Assembly: GCA_900769635.1 (NCBI GenBank)
Contig: CAAGHJ010000003.1
Span: forward strand, 1-52,766
Reading direction: 5' to 3'
From: Bacilli bacterium
GTDB taxonomy: Bacteria > Bacillota_I > Bacilli_A > RF39 > UBA660
Length of the DNA stretch: 52,766 nt
Shown here: piece by piece, positions 41,391 to 48,971 of the stretch
Numbering within the stretch: the stretch's first letter is position 1
Layout: each line of letters opens with the position of its first letter
Position numbers and translations under genes: made by a program
The notes under the pieces: model-generated
Seen by the model: the letters and a program-made list of their open reading frames with translations, nothing else
Database searches by the model: none
What the model was told of the DNA's origin: nothing

Positions 41391-42099
41391 ACTGTCTTAA
41401 AACCTTTTTGTGTCGTTCTGATAATAGTGATATTACTACATCATTTTTTAGTTTAATTAAGTTTTGAGAAAAGTCTATGTCTCTTATTGCTTCTGAATTT
41501 ACTATACATGCTTGGTGGGATTGATAAAACTTAGAAGTTAATTTCTTTTTGATTTGAACTAATGTTGTATTTATAGATAGTGATGCACCGTCTATTAAAT
41601 GAATTGTACATTTTGTTTGCTGTGGCTCTTTTTCAATGTAAGCTATTTCATTGCATAAAATACGATGGTGTCTTGGACCAAAATTGAAATCTAGTATAGC
41701 ATCTTTTTCAATATTTTCATATATTGTACTTATGGTTTCAATTAGTCTTTTGCTATAATCGCCACTTCCTTTACTGATGTAGTCAACAATCATTAATCGA
41801 AAATGGAATACTTCACTTTTATGATTAGTGTATTCTGTTGTTACTACTATGTAACTTTTCCAATCATATTTTCTTATAATATTGGCTACTTCAATTCCGG
41901 ATGTGCTTTTCAACTCGATATCTAGTATGTAAATTTTTGTGTCGTTATTGGTTTTAATAAAGTTTTCTAATTCTGGAGTTAACTCTGTATACGTATTTAC
42001 TCTGTAATCGATATCGTAATGCACCATTGCCTTGTTAACTGCTAGCCTTGTCCTCTCTAAATCTTTTTGCTTATCTTCACATATTACGAACCTTAGCAT
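41374..42099 (-). CDS. agrA: AgrA-type LytTR response regulator
   Basis: A 241-residue activator. The receiver domain has FVICEDKQKD near 4 (acidic pair), KIYILDIELKSTSG near 56 with the phosphorylated Asp, and VTTEYTNH. The LytTR DNA-binding domain starts near 135 (LDFNFGPRHHRILCNEIAYIE) and runs to the end. The ATG at 42099 is chosen because AGGAGGAGAT lies between it and an upstream in-frame ATG at 42126. It probably activates its own promoter and agrBD through the repeated site described at 42155 and 39155. Confidence 0.93.
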   Translation of the reverse strand: MLRFVICEDKQKDLERTRLAVNKAMVHYDIDYRVNTYTELTPELENFIKTNNDTKIYILDIELKSTSGIEVANIIRKYDWKSYIVVTTEYTNHKSEVFHFRLMIVDYISKGSGDYSKRLIETISTIYENIEKDAILDFNFGPRHHRILCNEIAYIEKEPQQTKCTIHLIDGASLSINTTLVQIKKKLTSKFYQSHQACIVNSEAIRDIDFSQNLIKLKNDVVISLLSERHKKVLRQFAKHS

Positions 42100-42130
42100 A
42101 ATATATCTCCTCCTGAATGAATTCACCTAT

Positions 42131-42136
42131 ATTATA
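42131..42136 (-). promoter_or_regulatory. -10 box of agrAC
   Basis: TATAAT on the minus strand, about 32 bp before the agrA ATG. No -35 consensus exists; the position is taken by the repeated 20-bp site (42155-42174). Confidence 0.6.
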
Positions 42137-42154
42137 ACACAACTTTTTTTATTT

Positions 42155-42174
42155 TGTTACCTAAATGGTTACAT
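42155..42174 (+). promoter_or_regulatory. Candidate AgrA-binding site before agrAC
   Basis: TGTTACCTAAATGGTTACAT, similar to 39155-39174. Contains GTTAC twice at a 12-bp interval, that is, on one helix face. Its left edge coincides with where the -35 of the agrAC promoter would be. The orientation relative to the gene is opposite to that at agrBD. Confidence 0.5.
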
Positions 42175-42192
42175 TTATGTAATATTTTCTAT

Positions 42193-42221
42193 AAAAAAAG
42201 CAGAATTTTGCTATTTCTGCT
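42193..42221 (-). terminator. Terminator of the S41 protease gene
   Basis: AGCAGAA, 9-nt loop, TTCTGCT and then seven T on the minus strand. The stop codon (42211-42213) lies in the loop. Confidence 0.8.
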
Positions 42222-43524
42222 GATTACTTACTAAATTTATGGCTTCTTGTAATTGATTATCATTTTCTGAAATTGGTTTTTGATAATAGATTTCATCTAA
42301 TTCTACAACGTTAGTTGGAGTTACCCCTACTTCATTTATCCAGTTACCATTTGGTGTTAACCAGTTTTCAATAGTATATTTTATCATACTGCCATCTTCT
42401 AAGTTCATTGTTTGTTGAACTGTTCCTTTTCCATACGTATTTGTTCCTACTACGAAGCCTTTATAGCTTTCTTTAATAGCTGATGCTAGTATTTCGGAAG
42501 CTGAAGCACTACCAGCGTTTACTAGAACTGCTATTGGGTAGGTACGTTTTTCCTTGGTTGTATCTTTTTTGGTTTCTACTTTTTTGTTACTTTTCTCTAA
42601 CTTATATATTATATCTCCTTTTTTGAGAAGGCTTGATGCTATGTTTGTTACGACGTTTAGGTATCCTCCGTTATTATCTCTAACATCTATTATTAATCCG
42701 TCAATTTCTTTTTTTTCTAATTCTTTTAGTTTTTCTTTGAATTGTTTATCAGTTACTGAGGAAAAAATTGATATATCTATATAGCCTATTTTTTTATCGT
42801 TGTTTTCATATATTTTAGTAGTTACTGTTGGTACCTCTAGTTTTTGTCGCTTTAGTTTTACTTCTTTTTCTTCACTATCTCTTTGGATAGTTATTTTTAT
42901 TTCTTTTTTATCTGATTCTTTTATATAGTTTGCCATATCTGAGCTAGTTTTATCTGAGAAGTCTTGGCCGTCTATTTTCTTTATTATATCTTTTTCTTTT
43001 AAGCCAGCTTTGCTAGCGGGGCTATCGTCGAAGACTTCAATTATTTGAATACTGTTTTCTGTTGTTGTTACTAGGCAACCTATTCCCTCATAAGTTCCAC
43101 TTACGGTTTCGTTAAATGTTGTTGCTCCGTCGACATCGTTATATGTGGTGTATTTATCTCCAATGGAGGACATCATTCCTTCGATTGCACTCTCGACAAG
43201 TTTACTTGTATCTAGTTTATCGGGATAGTTTTTTAATATGGTTTGGTATGCATCAACAAATTTGTTTAAATCTTTGGATAGTAATCGATAATTTTTTCCG
43301 CCTGATAGGATTTTATTTAGTGAGAAACAGGTAAAAAATCCTATTACTAGGGATATTATCATTATTATAAATACTTCTTCAAAAGTATAGGTATTTCTTT
43401 CTTTGTTTTTTTCTTTCTTTGTTTGTAATTTATGAAATAATGGTCTTTTTTTTGCGTGGTTAGGGGTGCAGTTTTTGAAAATCTGCAATTTTTTTCGTTC
43501 GTTTTTTCTTTTTTTGTCTTCCAT
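42211..43524 (-). CDS. ctpB: PDZ-domain S41 carboxy-terminal processing protease, CtpB-like
   Basis: A 437-residue protease with a basic cytoplasmic start, one helix (about 50-70) and an external part. A peptidoglycan-binding-like helical segment runs to about 125, a PDZ domain is at about 130-215 (GTYEGIGCLV, SPASKAGLKEKDII), and the S41 catalytic core follows: DVRDNNGGYLN near 279, catalytic Ser in GSASASEILA near 341 and catalytic Lys in NTYGKGTVQQ near 366. In spore formers CtpB cleaves SpoIVFA to activate pro-sigma-K, so with germination genes next door this role is plausible. ATG after GGTGAG. Confidence 0.92.
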   Translation of the reverse strand: MEDKKRKNERKKLQIFKNCTPNHAKKRPLFHKLQTKKEKNKERNTYTFEEVFIIMIISLVIGFFTCFSLNKILSGGKNYRLLSKDLNKFVDAYQTILKNYPDKLDTSKLVESAIEGMMSSIGDKYTTYNDVDGATTFNETVSGTYEGIGCLVTTTENSIQIIEVFDDSPASKAGLKEKDIIKKIDGQDFSDKTSSDMANYIKESDKKEIKITIQRDSEEKEVKLKRQKLEVPTVTTKIYENNDKKIGYIDISIFSSVTDKQFKEKLKELEKKEIDGLIIDVRDNNGGYLNVVTNIASSLLKKGDIIYKLEKSNKKVETKKDTTKEKRTYPIAVLVNAGSASASEILASAIKESYKGFVVGTNTYGKGTVQQTMNLEDGSMIKYTIENWLTPNGNWINEVGVTPTNVVELDEIYYQKPISENDNQLQEAINLVSNQQK

Positions 43525-43654
43525 TTACTCACCATCTTTTCTAATAGTAGTTTATCATATTTTGCTGTTTCTTACAAGTCTTTTGGGATAGTTTACATTA
43601 TTAATTTATACATATTATTTTTAATAGTTGGTAATAATAAAAATGGTGAATTGT

Positions 43655-45103
43655 ATGGAAAATATTAATAATATTATAGAAAAGATTAAATGGAAAACTA
43701 ATGAGAATGGTAACTTTATATATAGAAAGAAATTTATTAATGAGGAGATTATTTATATTATTTATAATGAAGCGGTTTGTTCTAGTGATAGTATTAGTGA
43801 TTTTGTTATTAGGAGCTTAGATAGTATTGAAGAAAGAGGAGTTAGATGTAAAAATATTTATAGAGAAATTGTTAATAGTATTGATGTTTTTAAGGTTAAG
43901 ATTTTGAATTCTTTTGATGATATTATTTATCATATTAATAGTGGATTTACGGTAATATTGGTGGAGGGGAAGAAACCGATAGCTGTTGAAACGAAAAAAA
44001 ACTTATCTAGGGGAATATCTAGTCCTCTTACAGAGAATAGTGTTAGAGGGGCTATGGATAGTTTTAATGAGAATATTGAAACTAATATTGGGCTTATTTA
44101 TAGAAGAATTCGTTCTAGTGATTTATGGGTTATGGATTTTAAGATTGGGAAGTATACGGGTACTAAAGTTAGTCTTCTTTATGTTAATGGGATTGTTAAA
44201 GAGGAACTTGTTGATACTGTTAAGAAGAGACTTGAGAATATTGATATTTCGGGGATTATTAATTCGGGACAGATTAAGAATTTAATTGAAAAGGAAGATA
44301 AGTCTGTGTTTCCGACAATTATTAGCAGTGAAAGACCGGATACGACCGCGGAAGCACTTTTGAATGGAAAAGTGGTAATTGTGGTTGATAATTCGCCTTT
44401 TGTTCTGATTATGCCTGGATTACTTAGTGATTGTTTTATTGATGCGGAGGATAGGTATAATAAGGGAATAAATGTTACTTTTACGAGGATTGTGAAGTAT
44501 TTGGCGTTTTATATTTCGCTTTTGACGCCGGCGTTTTATATTGCTATTACTACTTACAATCAGGAGATGATACCTACGCTTCTTATTATTAATTTTGCAG
44601 CTCAAAGGAATAATATTCCGTTTCCAGCGTTTTTTGAGGCTCTTATTATGATACTTGCTTTTGAGATTTTGCGGGAGAGTGATCTTAGGATTCCTAATTT
44701 TACATCGAGTGCTTTATCGATTGTTGGAGCGTTGATACTTGGGGAAGCGGCTGTTAATGCTGGGCTTGTGTCACCGATTATGATTATTGTTGTGGCACTG
44801 ACATCGATTGCGGCTTTATCGTTTTCAGAACAGGAAATTATTAATGGACTTAGGTGGTACAGATTATTTTTTATGATTGCGGCTAGTTTTATGGGAATGT
44901 ATGGGCTAGTGCTGGCTTTTTGTGTTTATCTTATTAAAATGGCTAGTCTTAAGTCTTTTGGAAAGCCTTATTTGATGCCGTTTATTCCCACTTATATAGA
45001 GGGACTTAAAAATAGTATTGTTAAATTTCCTGAGAAAATGATCAAAAGGAGAGTTAGTTATTTGTCTGATAATAGTGTGAAAATGGGTGATATGAATGAT
45101 TAA
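43655..45103 (+). CDS. gerA: Spore germination receptor subunit A (GerA family)
   Basis: A-subunit of a germinant receptor in the inner spore membrane. The 482-residue protein has a soluble N-terminal region of about 230 residues with the conserved GKPIAVETKK-like strand and VRGAMDSFNENI near 134, RGPRxGFxE replaced by SVRGAMDSFNEN, then ERPDTTAEALLNGKVVIVVDNSPFVLIMP near 236-264 and about five membrane helices. The ATG at 43655 has GGTGA six bases ahead; an in-frame upstream start lacks a ribosome site. First of three genes in A-C-B order. No convincing sigma-G promoter was found; CATATTA at 43611 could be a -10, but no -35 stands at 17-18 bp. Confidence 0.93.
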   Translation: MENINNIIEKIKWKTNENGNFIYRKKFINEEIIYIIYNEAVCSSDSISDFVIRSLDSIEERGVRCKNIYREIVNSIDVFKVKILNSFDDIIYHINSGFTVILVEGKKPIAVETKKNLSRGISSPLTENSVRGAMDSFNENIETNIGLIYRRIRSSDLWVMDFKIGKYTGTKVSLLYVNGIVKEELVDTVKKRLENIDISGIINSGQIKNLIEKEDKSVFPTIISSERPDTTAEALLNGKVVIVVDNSPFVLIMPGLLSDCFIDAEDRYNKGINVTFTRIVKYLAFYISLLTPAFYIAITTYNQEMIPTLLIINFAAQRNNIPFPAFFEALIMILAFEILRESDLRIPNFTSSALSIVGALILGEAAVNAGLVSPIMIIVVALTSIAALSFSEQEIINGLRWYRLFFMIAASFMGMYGLVLAFCVYLIKMASLKSFGKPYLMPFIPTYIEGLKNSIVKFPEKMIKRRVSYLSDNSVKMGDMND

Positions 45104-46364
45104 GAGAATTGGTTTAGTAGTTGTTATGATTTGTTTTTTGGGGGGATGTTATAACTATGAGGAATTGAATAGTATTGCTATTATTTCGGCAATTGGGATT
45201 GATCATAAGGATGGAGAGTTTAGGGTTTCATACCAGATTGTTAATTCTAATAATGCTAGTAATAATACGGGGTATGAACAGGCTAGTGTGGTGGTTTATG
45301 ATTATCCATCTAAGAGTTTAGAGGAGTCGGTAAGAGAGGCTTCACTTCTTACTTCTAAGAGGTTATTTGCTTCGCACGCTAGAGTTGTGGTTATTAGTGA
45401 AGAGGTTGCTAGGAATTATTTGCCTGAGGTTATGGATTTTATTTATAGAAATCCTGATATTAGGAATGAGTTTTATATGGTAATGACAAAGGGGAATAGT
45501 CCTAGTGATGTTTTGAAGGTTATGACGCCTCTTGTTAATATTTCGGGGGAAGATATTGCTAATAGTTTGATTAATAGTAATGAGATTATGGGTATTAATG
45601 AGAGCGTTATGTTTAGTGAACTTCTTAATAAGTATCTTAATCCGAGGTGGGATGTGGTGATGCCGTCTATTGAGATTATTAATAGTAGGGATAATAGGGG
45701 AAAAAATATTGGTAATATTAATGATAGTGATAGGGGTAATAATAATGAGGATGCGAAGGATATTGATAAGATGGAGGAGGATATTGAGGGAGAAAGTACC
45801 GAGAATTTGAAGAAGTCTGATTATGATGCTAACATTTTAATATCAACAATGGGTGTGTTTAGGGGTAGTGAGTTTTTGGGATTTTTGACCGAAGAAGAGA
45901 GTATTTCTTATAACTTTATTACGGGAAATCTTAATAAGACCCTCATAGAGTATGAATGTGATGATAATAAATTTGTTGTTTTGGATATTATTAAGATTAA
46001 GAGTGGGATGGATGTTTTGAAAGATGGGAAAATTTCCGTCAAAATTAGGGGGCGTGCATCGATTGCAGAGACTCATTGTAGGATGGATTTGCGGGATGAG
46101 AAGGTGATTATGAGGATTAATAAGAGGCTTAATGAACGTATTGAAGGGATGGTTAAGAAGAGTTTTTATAGCATTCGGGATAAGTATAAATCGGATATTT
46201 TTGGTATTGAGGATATGTATTATAAGAAGATGAATGGGTATTATAAGACGGTGAAAAGGGATTGGGATGAGTATTTTAGAAATATAGAGATTGAAGTTGA
46301 GAGTGATGTTAATTTATTTTCGAAGGGTAATGGGTTAGGAGGTATTTATGAAGTGGAAAATTAA
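45096..46364 (+). CDS. gerC: Spore germination lipoprotein (GerC family)
   Basis: C-subunit of the germinant receptor, 422 residues. The signal peptide ends FLGGC, giving lipidated Cys18. YNYEELNSIAIISAIGID directly after the cysteine and FYMVMTKGNSPSDVL near 126 are typical Ger(x)C sequence. A strongly charged Asn/Asp/Glu-rich insert lies at about 195-240 (GKNIGNINDSDRGNNNEDAK), not usual in Bacillus homologues. The C-terminal domain begins with STMGVFRGSEFLGFLTEEE near 248. The ATG overlaps the end of gerA by eight bases. Confidence 0.92.
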   Translation: MIKRIGLVVVMICFLGGCYNYEELNSIAIISAIGIDHKDGEFRVSYQIVNSNNASNNTGYEQASVVVYDYPSKSLEESVREASLLTSKRLFASHARVVVISEEVARNYLPEVMDFIYRNPDIRNEFYMVMTKGNSPSDVLKVMTPLVNISGEDIANSLINSNEIMGINESVMFSELLNKYLNPRWDVVMPSIEIINSRDNRGKNIGNINDSDRGNNNEDAKDIDKMEEDIEGESTENLKKSDYDANILISTMGVFRGSEFLGFLTEEESISYNFITGNLNKTLIEYECDDNKFVVLDIIKIKSGMDVLKDGKISVKIRGRASIAETHCRMDLRDEKVIMRINKRLNERIEGMVKKSFYSIRDKYKSDIFGIEDMYYKKMNGYYKTVKRDWDEYFRNIEIEVESDVNLFSKGNGLGGIYEVEN

Positions 46365-47448
46365 TAGTTTACAGTATGTTTCTTTAATGGCATTTCCGAT
46401 TATTGGGACAATTATTGGGATTGGGTCACAAATTTTATTTGTAAATAGTTCTATTGATAGTTATCTTAGTATTATTGTTGAGGGAGTTTTGGGTTTGTTT
46501 TATTTAAAAATGTTGTTTTTTGTTCTTAATTATAGGGGGGATTTGTCTTTATTTGATATTAGCAGGGAAATTTTAGGAAAGAAAGTGGGAAATGTTTGTA
46601 ATTTTGTTTTGTGTCTTATTGGAGTGGTGATTGCTACTACCAGTTTGTTTAGTATTTCTAATTTTGTTTCATCACAGTATTTGATTAGAACACCTTTATT
46701 TTTGGTTTCAGTTCTTTTAATTATTGTCGTTATATTTAATGTTAGTAAGGGATTTCAGGTTATTTCTAGGGTTGGAATGGTTATTTTGTTTATTAATTTT
46801 TCTTTATTTTTTGTAGCTGGTATTGGTCTTATTCCAGATATTAAGATGGATAATATTATGCCTTTTATGGGAGAAGGGATTGGGAATGTTTTCAAAGGGG
46901 GAATTCTTTTAATGTTTACAAATATTATACCTAGTTTTTTGATTGGAGCGGTAAAAATGGATCGGATTACGGATAAGGAAAAGGTGAAAAAGTATGGAAC
47001 TTTTATTTATATTTTTTCATTAGTTGTTTGTTTTTGTATTATATTTCTTACTGTTACGGCATTGGGTAAGTATTTAATTTCGATGTATCAATATCCAGAG
47101 TATTTGGTTATGCAAAAGATTTCTTTTATGAATTTTATTGATAGAATTGAAAATTTGATTGCAATGCAATGGATATTTGGAGCGGTTATGTATATTTCGA
47201 TTGCAATTTATTTTATTACAGAGTTTGCTTGGCATAAGGAAGAAGATAATCCTAATAGAATTGTTATTCTTATTAGTTCTATTTTGATTTTAATTTTAGG
47301 AAATGTGTGTTTTAAAAATAATACTTTATTTGATTATTTTATCTCTAATATTTATTCTTTTATTTGTATGGGAGCTTTTGGAATTATCACTTTACTTTTT
47401 CTTGGTATTTTATTTAAAAAAAAGAGGGTGAAAACTAGTAATTGTTAA
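46348..47448 (+). CDS. gerB: Spore germination permease subunit B (GerB family)
   Basis: B-subunit of the receptor, 366 residues with about ten helices of the amino-acid/polyamine transporter superfamily; it binds the small-molecule germinant. The start ISSLQ-like INSLQYVSLMAFPIIGTIIG and the EYLVMQKISFMNFIDRIENLIAMQWIFGA region near 249-277 are typical GerAB sequence. Overlaps the end of gerC by 17 bases, with TTAGGAGG just upstream. The germinant is not predictable. Confidence 0.92.
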   Translation: MKWKINSLQYVSLMAFPIIGTIIGIGSQILFVNSSIDSYLSIIVEGVLGLFYLKMLFFVLNYRGDLSLFDISREILGKKVGNVCNFVLCLIGVVIATTSLFSISNFVSSQYLIRTPLFLVSVLLIIVVIFNVSKGFQVISRVGMVILFINFSLFFVAGIGLIPDIKMDNIMPFMGEGIGNVFKGGILLMFTNIIPSFLIGAVKMDRITDKEKVKKYGTFIYIFSLVVCFCIIFLTVTALGKYLISMYQYPEYLVMQKISFMNFIDRIENLIAMQWIFGAVMYISIAIYFITEFAWHKEEDNPNRIVILISSILILILGNVCFKNNTLFDYFISNIYSFICMGAFGIITLLFLGILFKKKRVKTSNC

Positions 47449-47481
47449 TTTTTTCTGATACAATTATATGGGAGTGATTTT

Positions 47482-48213
47482 ATGTTATTTAGAAAAGCTA
47501 TATTACTTATTCATGGATTTGCTGGTAATTCCTTTGATTATGGGGAACTTGGAAATGAACTTCAATATTATTTAGATTTTGATGTTTATACCTTTACTCT
47601 GCCAGGGCACAATAAGACTTTTATTTCTAATGTTAGTTGTGAGGATTGGATTAATTCAGCGGAGAGGAGGATGGATAAACTTATTAGTATTGGATATAAG
47701 AATATTTATGTTGTTGGACATAGTATGGGAGGGGTTATTGCTAGTTATATTGCTAGTAAGTATAATAAATATGTCAAGAAAGTGGTTTTAGCAGCTCCGG
47801 CTTTTAGATATATGTATTTTAAGAATGATAAGATTGATGTTATTAAGAGTATTAAAAAGAGTCCTGAAATTTTTGGCGGGCTGGATATTCATTTAGTTTT
47901 ATCAAGGATTTTAAAGGTGCCTATTAAGACAGCTATGGAGTTTACGAAGCTTGTTGATGAGTATCACGATAGTCCTAAAAATATTACGGCACCGATTATG
48001 ATTATTCACGGAACTAGTGATAAAATTGTTCCTAGTGAAAGTTGTCAGTATGTTCATAAAGTTGTTAAATCGAAAGTAAATATTCTTGTTAATATGGATA
48101 GTGTTAATCATGATTGCTTTACGGGAAAGAGGAAGGATGAGGTTATTACAGCTGTTATAACCTTTCTTAGAAAAAAGTATATTATGGATATTAATAAAAC
48201 CATTGAAATGTAA
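47482..48213 (+). CDS. Alpha/beta hydrolase, carboxylesterase-like
   Basis: A 243-residue serine hydrolase of the Est30 carboxylesterase or monoacylglycerol lipase type. The oxyanion segment LLIHGFAGNS is at 8-17, nucleophile Ser81 sits in VGHSMGGV, the acid is Asp in IIHGTSDKIVP near 177 and the histidine is in NHDCF near 212. It has no signal peptide. GGGAGTG lies before the ATG. It follows gerB after 33 bases with its own possible -10 (TACAAT at 47459-47464), so co-transcription with the ger genes is not certain. Confidence 0.88.
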   Translation: MLFRKAILLIHGFAGNSFDYGELGNELQYYLDFDVYTFTLPGHNKTFISNVSCEDWINSAERRMDKLISIGYKNIYVVGHSMGGVIASYIASKYNKYVKKVVLAAPAFRYMYFKNDKIDVIKSIKKSPEIFGGLDIHLVLSRILKVPIKTAMEFTKLVDEYHDSPKNITAPIMIIHGTSDKIVPSESCQYVHKVVKSKVNILVNMDSVNHDCFTGKRKDEVITAVITFLRKKYIMDINKTIEM

Positions 48214-48240
48214 AAGAGTGGGATTGCTCCCACCCTTTTT
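48212..48240. terminator. Bidirectional terminator, hydrolase / hpf
   Basis: GTGGGA, TTGC loop, TCCCAC (48218-48233) with A-rich left and T-rich right flanks, overlapping the hpf stop. Confidence 0.85.
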
Positions 48241-48769
48241 AGTTGGTTTCGATTAAGCCTAAATTACCGTCTTTTCTTTTGTAAAGAACGCATATTTTAT
48301 CAGTTGCTTCATCTTTGTAAACAAAGAATGAGTGGCCTAATAAATCCATTTCAAGCATTGCTTCTTCTTCATCCATCGGTTTCATTTCAATGGTTTTTCT
48401 TTTCACTATTTTGTCCTTTGTCTCTTCCTCTTTTGGGAGTTCGTATTCAAGATTGAAGGACATATATTTTCCTTGCAAATTCTGTTTATTTATCCTAGTC
48501 TTATTTTTTCTTATCTGTCTTTCAAGTTTATCTATTACGAGGTCAATAGCACTGTAAAGGTCATCAGATTCTTCTTCACTTCTTAATATGAATTTATCAG
48601 TAGGAACTGTTACCTCTATTATTTGTCTGTTGCCTCTTACTTTTAGGTTAACATTTGCGTTAAGACTTTCATCTTTGAAATATTTTTCTAATTTTCCTAA
48701 TTTTGTTTCAACATAGGAATTAATTGCATCAGTAACTTCCATTTTGTCACCACGAATATTGTATTTCAT
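48239..48769 (-). CDS. hpf: Ribosome hibernation promoting factor, long form
   Basis: Dimerises 70S ribosomes into inactive 100S particles in stationary phase. The 176-residue protein has the N-terminal S30AE domain (MKYNIRGDKMEVTDAINSY, then ERQIRKNKTRI near 84) and the C-terminal dimerisation domain (EEAMLEMDLLGHSFFVYKDEAT near 129), so it is the long form of Bacillota. AAAGGGTGAT precedes the ATG. The upstream region holds TATAAT at 48796-48791 (minus) overlapped by a palindrome. Confidence 0.95.
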   Translation of the reverse strand: MKYNIRGDKMEVTDAINSYVETKLGKLEKYFKDESLNANVNLKVRGNRQIIEVTVPTDKFILRSEEESDDLYSAIDLVIDKLERQIRKNKTRINKQNLQGKYMSFNLEYELPKEEETKDKIVKRKTIEMKPMDEEEAMLEMDLLGHSFFVYKDEATDKICVLYKRKDGNLGLIETN

Positions 48770-48794
48770 TTTATCACCCTTTCTAGTTCTATTA

Positions 48795-48811
48795 TATCAC
48801 TTTTTGTGATA
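48795..48811. promoter_or_regulatory. Palindrome in the hpf promoter
   Basis: TATCAC-N5-GTGATA, perfect 6-bp arms. It overlaps the upstream edge of the -10 box on the minus strand and occupies the spacer, as a repressor site would. The binder is unknown. Confidence 0.45.
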
Positions 48812-48851
48812 ATTTTGTGGAAGTTAACTAGATGTTAAAACTAAAGACAAA

Positions 48852-48971
48852 TTTGACTTAAACCACTTCACAGTGATACATTTTCTGCTTCATAGACCCT
48901 GTAACCAGACTTCTCCACAGACTTAAATTCCGATAAGTGCTACCGTACTTATTTTTTATTATAAAGAAATT
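48852..48971 (-). ncRNA. Probable omega RNA (reRNA) of the TnpB element
   Basis: The 120 bases after the tnpB stop contain, read on the minus strand, AAGTCTGTGGAG, then GGTTACAGGG, GAAGCAGAAAATG and CACTGTGAAGTGG, resembling the conserved right-end scaffold of IS605-type omega RNAs (which include GAAGCAGG-like segments). The scaffold would end near 48852 and the guide would be read from the flanking DNA below that. The ends are estimates. Confidence 0.5.

Noticed and set aside
43611..43617. Sigma-G -10 (CATATTA) before gerA
   Set aside because: No matching -35 at 17-18 bp.
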